64,000 bases of DNA. Source: Flavobacteriales bacterium. Its GTDB lineage: Bacteria; Bacteroidota; Bacteroidia; NS11-12g; UBA9320. The notes beneath the pieces are model-generated. The model saw only the letters and a list, made by a program, of their open reading frames with translations, did no database searches and was not told the DNA's origin. The position numbers and the translations under genes are program-made. The stretch is from assembly GCA_020635455.1 (NCBI GenBank), contig JACJZT010000006.1, positions 180,354-244,353 on the forward strand, read 5' to 3'. Positions 34,710 to 43,134 of this stretch are shown in pieces (the first letter of the stretch is position 1; the number at the start of each line of letters is the position of its first letter).

Positions 34710-36506
34710 TTAAGAACTGCTGAGATACTCCAAAAGTATCTTTGTTTTTGATTTTCCGATCACTTTTTCGAGTTCTTCTTCAGGCTGTTTGCGTATGTTC
34801 TTTACACTTTTAAAAGATTTAAGCAAGGTTCGGGCAGTTTCCTTGCCAATGCCCTTTATATCCACCAGTTCGGTTCCAAGGCTTCCTTTACTTCTACGGT
34901 TTCTGTGTCGTGTAATTCCAAAACGGTGTGCTTCATCTCTAAGTTGCTGAATTATTTTTAAGGTCTCCGATTTTTTATCGATGTACAAAGGAAGCGGATC
35001 TTCAGGGTAATAGATCTCCTCCAGACGCTTAGCAATACCTACTACAGCGAATTTACCGTATACACCGGTTTTTTTCAGTGCTGCAACTGTAGAACTTAAT
35101 TGCCCTTTGCCGCCATCGATGATCAACAGATCGGGAAGTGGCTGATTTTCATTTAACAAACGGGTATATCTTCTGGATACCGCTTCATCCATACTGGCGA
35201 AATCGTTCGGTCCTTCAACCGTTTTAATGTTAAAGATCCTGTAATCTTTTTTAGAGGGCTTGCCATCTCTGAACACAACACAGGCTGAAACGGGAAAACT
35301 TCCCTGCAGATTTGAATTGTCGAAACATTCAATGTATCTTGGTTGAACGGATAATTTCAAATCTTCCTTCATCTGCTCCATCAATCGGTTTACCCTCAGT
35401 TCAGGATCGGTTTTGTCGTACTGTTCCAGTTTTTCTTTCTTGAAATGCAAAAGATTGGTCATACTGATCTGAAGCAATTTTAATTTGTCGCCGGCCTTAG
35501 GTACCAGAAATTTAATATCGGGGTCAAAATTCTGAACTTTAACAGGTGTAATAATTTCCGGAGCTGTGCTGTTGCATCTCAACCGCATTTCAAGAATGGC
35601 CATTTCAAGGATTTCGGATTCTGTTTCATCCATTGCTTTTCTGTATTCGATGGTATGGGTTTGAATGATCATACCATTGGCGATCTTGAGATAATTTACA
35701 AAGGCAAATTGCTGGGAAATACTAATGTTGAACACATCCACATTATGGATCTTGTGATTAACCACGGTGGTTCTGGCCTGAAAGGATTTTAAAGCCTCAA
35801 TTTTGTTTTTGTACTTTTCTGCTTCTTCAAACCTGAGATCCTTTGCCGATTTCATCATTTGAGATTTGAGGTGAACCTTTACTTCCGACAAATTGCCTCT
35901 GAGTATATTTTTAATGCTCTTAATGGATTCCATATACTCTTCTTCCGATTCGAGGCCTTCACATGGGCCTTTGCAGTTACCGATCTGATATTCAAGACAA
36001 ACATTGAACTTTTTTGAAACAATGTTCTTTTCACTCAGGTTAAAATTGCAATTGCGAATAGGATAGAGTTTTTTTACGAGTTCTAGCACAATGTGCATTA
36101 CCCTGGGGGAAGAATATGGCCCAAAATATTCCGATCCATCCTTTATGGGATTGCGCATTGCATAGACCTTTGGGAATCTTTCGTTGGTGATTCTTATGAG
36201 CGGGAAGGACTTGTCATCTTTCAGGTTTATGTTGTATTTTGGCTTGAATTCCTTGATCAGACTGTTTTCAAGAAGAAGGGCATCAATTTCGGTATTGACT
36301 ACTGTAAATTCAAGATCTGCAATTTTGGAAACAAGAATTTCAGTTTTTCGGTTTTCAAACTGTTGTTTGGTAAAATAGCTGCTTACCCTCTTTTTTATAT
36401 TTTTTGCTTTCCCGATGTAAATTATCTTCCCTTCAGAATTAAAATACTTGTAAATGCCGGGTTTGCCGGGAAGTTTGGAAAGCTTGTTTTTTAACTTTTG
36501 ATCCAA
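34710..36506 (-). CDS. uvrC: Excinuclease ABC subunit C
   Basis: UvrC makes the two incisions in nucleotide excision repair. The GIY-YIG nuclease domain is at the N-terminus (GKPGIYKYFNSEGKIIYIGKAKN), followed by a Cys-containing insert (NCNFN, CLEYQIGNCKGPCEG), a UVR motif (about 200-235), the RNase H-like C-terminal nuclease (IECFDNSNLQGSFPV, LLIIDGGKGQLS) and a helix-hairpin-helix tail (LVDIKGIGKETARTLL). Its 598 residues are full length. The start codon is TTG at 36506 (LDQKLKNKL); no in-frame ATG precedes the GIY domain. It lies 88 bases downstream of frr. Confidence 0.96.
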   Translation of the reverse strand: MDQKLKNKLSKLPGKPGIYKYFNSEGKIIYIGKAKNIKKRVSSYFTKQQFENRKTEILVSKIADLEFTVVNTEIDALLLENSLIKEFKPKYNINLKDDKSFPLIRITNERFPKVYAMRNPIKDGSEYFGPYSSPRVMHIVLELVKKLYPIRNCNFNLSEKNIVSKKFNVCLEYQIGNCKGPCEGLESEEEYMESIKSIKNILRGNLSEVKVHLKSQMMKSAKDLRFEEAEKYKNKIEALKSFQARTTVVNHKIHNVDVFNISISQQFAFVNYLKIANGMIIQTHTIEYRKAMDETESEILEMAILEMRLRCNSTAPEIITPVKVQNFDPDIKFLVPKAGDKLKLLQISMTNLLHFKKEKLEQYDKTDPELRVNRLMEQMKEDLKLSVQPRYIECFDNSNLQGSFPVSACVVFRDGKPSKKDYRIFNIKTVEGPNDFASMDEAVSRRYTRLLNENQPLPDLLIIDGGKGQLSSTVAALKKTGVYGKFAVVGIAKRLEEIYYPEDPLPLYIDKKSETLKIIQQLRDEAHRFGITRHRNRRSKGSLGTELVDIKGIGKETARTLLKSFKSVKNIRKQPEEELEKVIGKSKTKILLEYLSSS

Positions 36507-36594
36507 GGTTTTGCTTGCAAATGGTAATAAGCGTGGCAGCGAATTGATCCGAAATTCTCAGATAATCCTTAAGTATTCGACTCAGGTTTATGGC

Positions 36595-37155
36595 TTAAAC
36601 CGTCATGATGTCTTTTTCTTTCTCAACGATAAGGTCATCGATCTTTTTGGTATAAAGGTTCACGATCTTTTGAACCTCTTCTTCTCCGTCTCTTGCCAGG
36701 TCTTCACTTAATCCATCCTTCTGAAGTTTTTTGATATCTTCTATGGCATCTTTTCGGATGTTTCGAATAGAAATTTTCGATTTCTCGGCTTCCGTTTTAA
36801 CCTGTTTAACCAATCCTGCTCTTCTTTCTTCGGTCAGTATCGGAATTGCGATCATGATAACGGTTCCGTCGTTTTGAGGATTTAAACCAAGGTTGGCTTG
36901 AAGTATGGCTCTTTCAATATCGGGTATTAAAGTTTTTTCCCAGGGTTGCACGCTAAGGGTCCTTGCATCCGGTGTATTTACATTTGCCACCTGATTTAAG
37001 GGCACCGTAGAACCATAGTATTCAACCATTACGCCGTCAAGCAACGATGGCATTGCCTTTCCTGCTCTTAATCTTGAAAATTCAACCCTAGTATGTTCAA
37101 TGGCCTTTTCCATTAGCTCCCTGGTATGGTCCAGTATGAATTTAATATCACTCAT
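36595..37155 (-). CDS. frr: Ribosome recycling factor
   Basis: Splits post-termination ribosomes together with EF-G. Its 186 residues fit the family (about 185). Visible blocks: HTREELMEKAIEHTRVEFSR-type N-terminal helix, LRAGKAMPSLLDGVMVEYYGS, VPLNQVANVNTPDARTL, PWEK, DGTVIMIAIPILTEERRAGLVKQVK and the C-terminal KKIDDLIVEKEKDIM. I chose ATG 37155 (MSDIKF) over the upstream 37176 start, which adds a non-conserved leader and lies over the -7 box. It is usually next to pyrH, which is not here. Confidence 0.96.
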   Translation of the reverse strand: MSDIKFILDHTRELMEKAIEHTRVEFSRLRAGKAMPSLLDGVMVEYYGSTVPLNQVANVNTPDARTLSVQPWEKTLIPDIERAILQANLGLNPQNDGTVIMIAIPILTEERRAGLVKQVKTEAEKSKISIRNIRKDAIEDIKKLQKDGLSEDLARDGEEEVQKIVNLYTKKIDDLIVEKEKDIMTV

Positions 37156-37173
37156 GATGCTGTTTTTGAGTAG

Positions 37174-37181
37174 CAAAAATA
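37174..37181 (-). promoter_or_regulatory. Putative frr -7 box
   Basis: Minus strand TATTTTTG, 18 bases upstream of the frr ATG at 37155. It supports the shorter frr start, since the longer frame would begin inside this element. Confidence 0.35.
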
Positions 37182-37256
37182 CTTACAAAATGTTAAACCT
37201 TATATTTATGGTTAAGATTAAAAGACTTATAACATCCGGTGAAGGTAATATTTCAC

Positions 37257-38234
37257 TTAATAGTTGAGCTGCGCGCTAACAATTGCAACCAGAATAATAA
37301 AGAATAACAGATTTTTGAACCAGTCGTTTCCTTTCTTGTCTTGAAAAAAAATAGAAGCGAACAGGGCCATGGGTATTACCATCAGTGCGGTGTTAAACCA
37401 GAGGTTTAATTTTTGAAATACCACAAGGGTAAGGGAAACGAACCAAAACAGAATAAAAATTGCCGTAAACCTTTTTGATTTGTTGCTTATCTGAACATTT
37501 GAAAAAAGGTAGTATAAATACGAAATTACCGATAGTGCAAAAAAAGTAAAGAAAACTATGTAGAATCTTTCCTGCCAATGACTGAAGTTGATTCCAAGTT
37601 CAAAGGAATTAAAAGTGAAAAAGGTTTCAAAATCCCTGAACTTACCCATCATAAAATAAATACCTCCGGATATCACAAATACCATAATTGAGGAAAGAAG
37701 GATGATGAGCAGGTTGCTAATATTGGATGTATAAATAATTATTACTCCAATGATTATGAACGGAATGTAAAAAACAGCTTCCTTGCTGAATAACATTGAG
37801 ATACCAACAATGGTACCTATGTCGAGAAAAAGAGTTCCGGGATCTTTTCCAATATCCTGAAGCCTTAGCAATCGCTCGATAATGAGCAAAAGAAAAAAGT
37901 TCAGAAAGGACGCAGGATTTAGATAAAATTGTTCGCTGTATACACAGGCAAACATCACGTAAAGTATAAATGGAAAGAGTGAACGCTCCTTGGTAAGATG
38001 ATGATAATTTAAAATAAAACTGAACAGGGAAGCCTGCAATACAATAAAGCTCAAACCCAGCGTAACATTAAGGATACGGTTGTGTTGCAGTGAATTGTGC
38101 AGGTCGCGGAACAGGGGGGTGAACGTAACCTGTGGAAAATCAGGAACAATGTTGAAAGAAAGTCTCGTGATCAACAGCAGGAACAATCCCAAAAAAATTG
38201 CACCAATTCCTCCGTTTCTGATTATCTGAACCAT
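37257..38234 (-). CDS. Polytopic membrane protein (DUF6427-like)
   Basis: A 325-residue integral membrane protein with about nine or ten hydrophobic spans and short loops (SFNIVPDFPQVTF near the N-terminus, LRLQDIGKDPGTLFLD in the middle). The length and pattern fit the Bacteroidota DUF6427 family; I assign it from memory of that family and not from a search. No catalytic motif is apparent. Only 3 bases separate it from the secreted protein gene upstream (38238-39680), so they are cotranscribed; frr follows after 101 bases with its own putative promoter. Confidence 0.75.
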   Translation of the reverse strand: MVQIIRNGGIGAIFLGLFLLLITRLSFNIVPDFPQVTFTPLFRDLHNSLQHNRILNVTLGLSFIVLQASLFSFILNYHHLTKERSLFPFILYVMFACVYSEQFYLNPASFLNFFLLLIIERLLRLQDIGKDPGTLFLDIGTIVGISMLFSKEAVFYIPFIIIGVIIIYTSNISNLLIILLSSIMVFVISGGIYFMMGKFRDFETFFTFNSFELGINFSHWQERFYIVFFTFFALSVISYLYYLFSNVQISNKSKRFTAIFILFWFVSLTLVVFQKLNLWFNTALMVIPMALFASIFFQDKKGNDWFKNLLFFIILVAIVSAQLNY

Positions 38235-38237
38235 TAA

Positions 38238-39680
38238 TTAAAAACTGATTTTCAACAAGGCAAACTTACGGTCTTTTAATACAGGAATTATCATTTTGTC
38301 TTTTGAAATTTGTTTGCCTTCCAATGGAATGATAAACGCATTCATCTGGTCTCCCTGTGCAAGGACCTTGGTTTCTTTATAGCTGTCAGCATAAAACTGT
38401 GTTAAAACGATATCGCCACTCGAAGTAATCGGGTCGTTATACACAAAATTAACTTTAGATTCAGACACAAGGATGCAAACGGAACCTAAGATACCTCCAT
38501 CGTTTATGGTTGTCTGGTTTTTGTAGATCCTGTTTTCCCATTCAAGATCTCCGGAACTGTCAAAATTCTGAATAAGCACATTTTCATAATTATAAATATT
38601 CTTTCCCTGTGCCGATGAAACACCATTCATCATAATGATGTCCCGGTCTTTTTGCACGAATGTGTTTTCAAAAACCTTTAGATACCCCCCGTCTGTCCTG
38701 CTGATCACTTTCAAAGGGCCGTACCCTGATGGCAAATGGCCTGATGCGGCAACATTCTCTCCTTCAAGCTCTTTAAGTATGTATCTTGAAAAAGGATGAA
38801 AATATAGGTTCCTTTCAGAAGCCGTGTCTTTCCAGATGAGGGTATAACTTCCCTGGTAACCATATTGGTCAGCTTTGCTGTAAAAACCGGATATTCCCTT
38901 TGTTAAAGTTATGGGATTGTAAAATATGATGGGTTTTTCATAAATGTATTCATCATTGTCGAGCAAGGTAACCTGGCCACTGTCGGCATGTTGCTGATAT
39001 GTAAGGTAGGCTTCAAAACCCAGGTTTCCTTTTTTGCGTTTTGCAAGAAAGAAAAATTCCAGATCGTTTTCCGTTTCCAGACCGGTTATGGTACTAATGG
39101 CTTCTTCCGGTTTGAATTTGTAGCTTCCTTCGCTTACTTTGGACAGGTCGTTTTTAAAAATGGTATACCTGAAATTGCAATTTTTGGTTTTATTCAGGTC
39201 GAAGGAAAAAATAAAAAAATGCTGATGGTCGGGTGTGGGTCTAACCGTAAATTCAGGTGTTTCCCCCCAGTCAAAATTTTTAACCGATACAATAATCTGC
39301 TCTGGAATTGTAATTTCAAATGCGGCATTAAAATACGTTGCCGTAATTTCGGTATGATTGGTCTTTTTATTGATGTTTTGCTTGATCAGCATCAATCCCT
39401 GTGCATTCAGATCGGCATACAAGACTCTTGAATTTTTAAGCATGATGCTTTTACTGTTTTCAAGCCCAAGGTTATGCCGGTATCTTTCCAAAACCACAAA
39501 TCGTGACAAAAATTTGTTGCGATGCCTTATGATGTAAATTCCGGTTTGATTTTCCCCCACAATGGTTGTAAAAATAGAGTTACCCCTTAATTTTTGAGTA
39601 TTACTCCAGTCCAGTACCTGTGCAAATACAGAATGGGTTAAAATAAAAATACACAGAGTTGTTCGTAAAAACCGTTTCAA
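38238..39680 (-). CDS. Secreted protein, paralogue of the gene at 1-1476
   Basis: About 480 residues, secreted: the TTG at 39680 gives a clean signal peptide (KRFLRTTLCIFILTHSVFA-Q); a TTG at 39716 would add 12 residues. No ATG is available. The mature part is beta-rich with no recognised domain. Its C-terminal half (HPFSRYILKELEGE, DGGYLKVFENTF, VLIQNFDSSGDLEWENRIY, NFVYND) aligns by eye with the gene at the left edge (HEFPLELLNQYKS, DGSIILVGEQYW, VFTKISPTGEIDFMKYL, LVFLDN). No T9SS tail. Cotranscribed with the DUF6427-like gene 3 bases downstream. Confidence 0.75.
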   Translation of the reverse strand: MKRFLRTTLCIFILTHSVFAQVLDWSNTQKLRGNSIFTTIVGENQTGIYIIRHRNKFLSRFVVLERYRHNLGLENSKSIMLKNSRVLYADLNAQGLMLIKQNINKKTNHTEITATYFNAAFEITIPEQIIVSVKNFDWGETPEFTVRPTPDHQHFFIFSFDLNKTKNCNFRYTIFKNDLSKVSEGSYKFKPEEAISTITGLETENDLEFFFLAKRKKGNLGFEAYLTYQQHADSGQVTLLDNDEYIYEKPIIFYNPITLTKGISGFYSKADQYGYQGSYTLIWKDTASERNLYFHPFSRYILKELEGENVAASGHLPSGYGPLKVISRTDGGYLKVFENTFVQKDRDIIMMNGVSSAQGKNIYNYENVLIQNFDSSGDLEWENRIYKNQTTINDGGILGSVCILVSESKVNFVYNDPITSSGDIVLTQFYADSYKETKVLAQGDQMNAFIIPLEGKQISKDKMIIPVLKDRKFALLKISF

Positions 39681-39773
39681 ACTATCAAAATGATTTGGAA
39701 ATTTCCTGATGATCAAAGTTAGAAATTTAATTGTTTAAATGAAAGTTGAGTTCACGATCACTTAATAAATTCC

Positions 39774-41222
39774 TCAGGCGCTGTTATTCCTTCTATTTAT
39801 TAAAGTAAATGCAAGATAACCAATCCCAATTATACTGATTGCAAAACGGCTGGTTTCCCATTTATAGATCAGCAAGATTGCTGCAATGCTACCTGCAAAG
39901 ATCACGTACAAGGCAGGTAAATAAGGATAAAAAATGGTTTTATAGGGTCGGGGAACCTCCGGTTTTATTTTTCTAAGAACAAAGATCCCAAAAACAGTGA
40001 TTACATAAAAAAGGAGGGAGGCGAAGGTGGAATAATTCAATAATGAAACAAAGGTGCCGCTTAAGCAAAGAACACTAGCCCATACTGCCTGAATGATTAT
40101 AGCCTTCCCCGGAACATGATTCCTGTTTAATTGGGTTGCCACTTTGAAGAAAAGTTTGTCTTTCGCCATGGCATAATATAAACGTGCCCCCGAAAGGATC
40201 AATCCGTTATTGCAACCGAAGGTCGATACCATAACCAATGCGGACATAACGATCATGGCAGGATTTCCCAATATAACTTCGGCAGCAGCAACACCAACCA
40301 CGTCGTTTTCGGCAAATGCCAAACCCCTTGATAATGCATCGGTTCCGGCTACTGAACCTTGAGAAGGAAGGAGCATGAAATAAACGAGATTTACCAGGCA
40401 ATAAAGAAGCACCACCAGTCCGGTCCCTGTTAAAAGGCTTTTCGGAATATTTTTTTGAGCATCCTTTACCTCACCTGCAGTATAAGTTATGGTGTTCCAT
40501 GCATCGTAGCTAAATAATGCACCTACCATGGTAATACCAATTGCGGGAATCAGCGCCGACCCCGAAAGGGTTTCTTTCAAGATCCCTTTCTCTGTTATCT
40601 GAACAGAGGTTGTTTCCCAGAAAGAGCTTAAATTTAATTGAAAAACCTCGCTGTTCATTCCAAAATAAAAACCAAGAACGATCAGGAGAAATAAAGCAAG
40701 TATTTTGGTAATGGTAAACACATCCTGAACAATTTTACCGCTTTTTAGTCCAAGTATATTGTTTAATGAAAGCAACCAGATCATTGTTATCGCCAATAAT
40801 TTGGAGCCTGTGAGGTTGAAACTTCCCAAACTGAACACATTGTATTGTTCGCTGAAAACCGGAAATAGAACACCGGCAAACCTTGCAAAAGCTATAGCTA
40901 CAGCTGCGATCACACCGCTTTGAATGATAAAGAAAGTGATTAATCCGAATACAAAACCGGTTCCCTTGCCATAAGCTTCGGTCAAATAAACGTATTGACC
41001 TCCTGCTTTGGGATACATTGCCGAAAGCTCACCATAGCTCAATGCGGCCATTAAAGTTAAGATACCTGTAAATATCCAGGCAAGCAGGATCCAACCGGGA
41101 GAGCCGATCTGGCGCGACATTTCAGCACTCACAATAAAGATACCGGATCCGATCATCGAACCGGCCACCAGCATACTGCTGTCGAACAAACCAAGTTCTT
41201 TTTTAAAGCCAGAATTTGCCAT
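39774..41222 (-). CDS. APC-family amino acid permease
   Basis: A 482-residue inner-membrane transporter with twelve predicted spans. Family motifs: GLFDSSMLVAGSMIGSGIFIVSAEM at the N-terminus (unwound TM1 with GSGIF), LSYGELSAMYPKAGGQYVYL (TM2/3), SYDAWNTITYTAGEVKDAQKNIP (TM6 region) and TFGCNNGLILSGARLYYAMAKD. It fits the basic/neutral amino acid or serine/threonine-exchanger-like (LAT) subfamily, but substrate cannot be read from sequence. Monocistronic; a TAAGTTTG box lies 16 bases before the ATG. Confidence 0.9.
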   Translation of the reverse strand: MANSGFKKELGLFDSSMLVAGSMIGSGIFIVSAEMSRQIGSPGWILLAWIFTGILTLMAALSYGELSAMYPKAGGQYVYLTEAYGKGTGFVFGLITFFIIQSGVIAAVAIAFARFAGVLFPVFSEQYNVFSLGSFNLTGSKLLAITMIWLLSLNNILGLKSGKIVQDVFTITKILALFLLIVLGFYFGMNSEVFQLNLSSFWETTSVQITEKGILKETLSGSALIPAIGITMVGALFSYDAWNTITYTAGEVKDAQKNIPKSLLTGTGLVVLLYCLVNLVYFMLLPSQGSVAGTDALSRGLAFAENDVVGVAAAEVILGNPAMIVMSALVMVSTFGCNNGLILSGARLYYAMAKDKLFFKVATQLNRNHVPGKAIIIQAVWASVLCLSGTFVSLLNYSTFASLLFYVITVFGIFVLRKIKPEVPRPYKTIFYPYLPALYVIFAGSIAAILLIYKWETSRFAISIIGIGYLAFTLINRRNNSA

Positions 41223-41238
41223 TTTTTTATTTGTGCTT

Positions 41239-41246
41239 CAAACTTA
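41239..41246 (-). promoter_or_regulatory. Putative -7 box of the APC permease
   Basis: Minus strand TAAGTTTG, 16 bases upstream of the ATG at 41222. The nearest TTG upstream (41274-41272) is 25 bases away, slightly beyond the usual 17-23. Confidence 0.4.
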
Positions 41247-41359
41247 AAACATACCTGACTTTATTTCATCACAATTTTAAGACATGTGTCAATTGTAAAA
41301 TGGACGGGAATCAAAAGTTTGGCTTAAATATTGCAGCATCCCAACCAAAAGAATCTTCT

Positions 41360-41367
41360 TAGATTTG
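41360..41367 (+). promoter_or_regulatory. Putative -7 box abutting the transglutaminase-like gene
   Basis: TAGATTTG (TAnnTTTG) ends only 4 bases before the ATG at 41372, which would make the mRNA leaderless or nearly so. No TTG at standard -33 spacing. Confidence 0.4.
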
Positions 41368-41371
41368 TGCC

Positions 41372-42121
41372 ATGATCAATCGGTTTAAAATCGTGTTTAT
41401 TTCCATTTTGATCCTCATCTTTTTAGGCGGGTCGTATTATTTAAATAAACATCAATCCTCCTTTTCGGGTGCACACGGAACGTTAATACGCGACAGTGAA
41501 TTGCCTGTGCCGCCAAGGATAAGTTATAACGTTTCATCTCAGAGGAAAGCATTCATAAAGGATTTTTTTACCAATTGTAACCTTAGTGGAGAAAAAAGAA
41601 AATTGCTTGAAGCCTGCGATTTCAGCAATAAGGATGTGAGGGATTTTGCCATACGAATTGCAGGGAACTCACCCGGAACCTATAATCTTGGACAGATCTG
41701 CGATCTTTTCGATCAGTGTTTTGCGAACTGGAAATATGTAAACGACCCTAAAGGAGAAGACTACATCGCTGCTGCAAGTGAAACACTAATTAATAACTAT
41801 ACGGGTGATTGTGACGATTTTGCGGTTTTGGTATGCAGTTCGATCTTAGCTGTTGGAGGTGAAGCAAGAATAAGTTACGCTTATAAAGGCAAAAAAGGAC
41901 ATGCATTTACAGAAGTGAACCTTGGAACAACCCCGCAGGAGATCGTTACCGAATATTTGTCTACCAGGTACAATCTTAAAGTAGTACAAGGTAAGAAAGA
42001 CAAAGCAGGCAATTGGTGGATCAATCTGGATTGGTTCTCCGGTTTCCCGGGAGGCCCATATTTCAACTATACCAAAGGACAGCGTTTTTACATCATCCAG
42101 AATTATTGTGAAAACCTTTAA
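41372..42121 (+). CDS. Transglutaminase-like membrane-anchored protein
   Basis: A 249-residue protein with an N-terminal signal anchor (about 6-24) and a transglutaminase-like papain-fold domain. The catalytic Cys is in YTGDCDDFAVLVCSSI, the His in KKGHAFTEVNLG, and the third residue is in WWINLDWFSG. These three occur in the family order Cys-His-Asp. Members cleave or cross-link amide bonds, often in the periplasm; substrate unknown. Followed after 15 bases by a small SHOCT membrane protein, so the two are probably one unit. Confidence 0.85.
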   Translation: MINRFKIVFISILILIFLGGSYYLNKHQSSFSGAHGTLIRDSELPVPPRISYNVSSQRKAFIKDFFTNCNLSGEKRKLLEACDFSNKDVRDFAIRIAGNSPGTYNLGQICDLFDQCFANWKYVNDPKGEDYIAAASETLINNYTGDCDDFAVLVCSSILAVGGEARISYAYKGKKGHAFTEVNLGTTPQEIVTEYLSTRYNLKVVQGKKDKAGNWWINLDWFSGFPGGPYFNYTKGQRFYIIQNYCENL

Positions 42122-42136
42122 TAAAACCCAACGATC

Positions 42137-42526
42137 ATGAGTATTTCAGGAGCACGACATCGCAGTAACATTAATTTTGTGGTAACCACTTTTTTTGGAC
42201 TAATAGCCGTTACAACCGGATTTTACATTGGGCTGATCTCATCAAAAGGTCCATTGATTGAAACCGGCTCAACCACCCAAAATGGCACCTATTATCAGAA
42301 TCTCTGGCAGAACCGGCCGGATGTTTTTAACCTGTTTCTGGTAGCCATTGCCTACACCTTCATCATGTTCATGATACTGATCGTTTTTGGTAAAACGAGA
42401 TTAAAGAAAAAACGTGCAAAAGAACTGGAACATCTCGAGAAATTGGGCGATCTTTTCAACAAAGGTCTTCTTACAAGAGAAGAGTTCAATTCGAAAAAAG
42501 AAGAATTGCTTGACGATGAAAATTGA
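42137..42526 (+). CDS. Small two-helix membrane protein with SHOCT motif
   Basis: A 129-residue protein with two membrane spans (about 15-35 and 65-90) and a cytoplasmic C-terminal SHOCT motif (LEKLGDLFNKGLLTREEFNSKKEELL, seen from residue about 98). SHOCT is a short oligomerisation/regulatory segment found at the ends of many membrane proteins. It follows the transglutaminase-like gene by 15 bases; partner function is inference. Confidence 0.8.
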   Translation: MSISGARHRSNINFVVTTFFGLIAVTTGFYIGLISSKGPLIETGSTTQNGTYYQNLWQNRPDVFNLFLVAIAYTFIMFMILIVFGKTRLKKKRAKELEHLEKLGDLFNKGLLTREEFNSKKEELLDDEN

Positions 42527-42587
42527 GTGGTTTTAAAAAATTAGAAAGTATTGCATTCGATTCATAGCCAAAAGCCAAGTTAAGGCA

Positions 42588-43073
42588 TCAGGCTCTTTTC
42601 GGATCTGAATAAAAACGAAGTTTGCCTCTTACTTTTCCCCAATCCTGCCAGGGAATTTCTTCTGTAACAATGATCCCCACCGAACAAGTAGGCATGTTAT
42701 CAATTTTCATATCCGAAACAGAATTGAACAATTCTGTAATTCCATCGTTATGGCCAATCAAACAAAGAGACTCAATATTTTCCCCGGTTTTGCGTATCTC
42801 CTGCAAAAGTGTTGAACAACTTCCAAGGTAGAGTGACCGGTTTAGTTCGATCGTTTCTTCAGGCCAATTTAGGTATCTGATAAATTCATCTGCAGTTTCC
42901 ATGGTTCTTTTAGAAGGACTCAATAAAATTTTATCCGGCATAAAGTTTTGGGAAGCAAGAACCTTTGCAACTTTGGCACAGTCTGAAATTCCACGTTCAC
43001 TTAAGGGTCGTTCAAAATCTGTGTCGGCATATCTTTCAGCTTTTGCATGCCTGATCAATAACAGCCTTTTCAT
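42588..43073 (-). CDS. sixA: SixA-like phosphohistidine phosphatase
   Basis: A 161-residue histidine phosphatase. RHG motif as LLIRHAKAERY at the N-terminus, ERPLSERG, SPSKRTMETADEF and the second catalytic His in LIGHNDGITEL. The length and the RHAK motif fit SixA, which dephosphorylates phosphohistidine (for example on HPt proteins). The ATG at 43073 is chosen because the earlier start at 43148 would run back across the terminator of the upstream gene. Cytoplasmic. Confidence 0.88.
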   Translation of the reverse strand: MKRLLLIRHAKAERYADTDFERPLSERGISDCAKVAKVLASQNFMPDKILLSPSKRTMETADEFIRYLNWPEETIELNRSLYLGSCSTLLQEIRKTGENIESLCLIGHNDGITELFNSVSDMKIDNMPTCSVGIIVTEEIPWQDWGKVRGKLRFYSDPKRA

Positions 43074-43091
43074 ACTATTTTGCCGCAAGAT

Positions 43092-43120
43092 AAAAAAAAG
43101 GCCCGTTTTAAAACAGGCCT
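43092..43120 (-). terminator. Rho-independent terminator after the OmpA-domain gene
   Basis: On the minus strand: stem AGGCC-x-GTTTT/AAAAC-x-GGCCT (43120-43099, one C-A mismatch) followed by a run of eight T. It sits 14 bases after the stop of the 43135-45192 gene and separates it from sixA. Confidence 0.8.
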
Positions 43121-43134
43121 CCCAATCAATAGAT

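Noticed and set aside
38988..39431. 147-residue plus-strand frame opposite the secreted protein at 38238
   Set aside because: Antisense shadow: Cys/Phe-rich, without domain or promoter.
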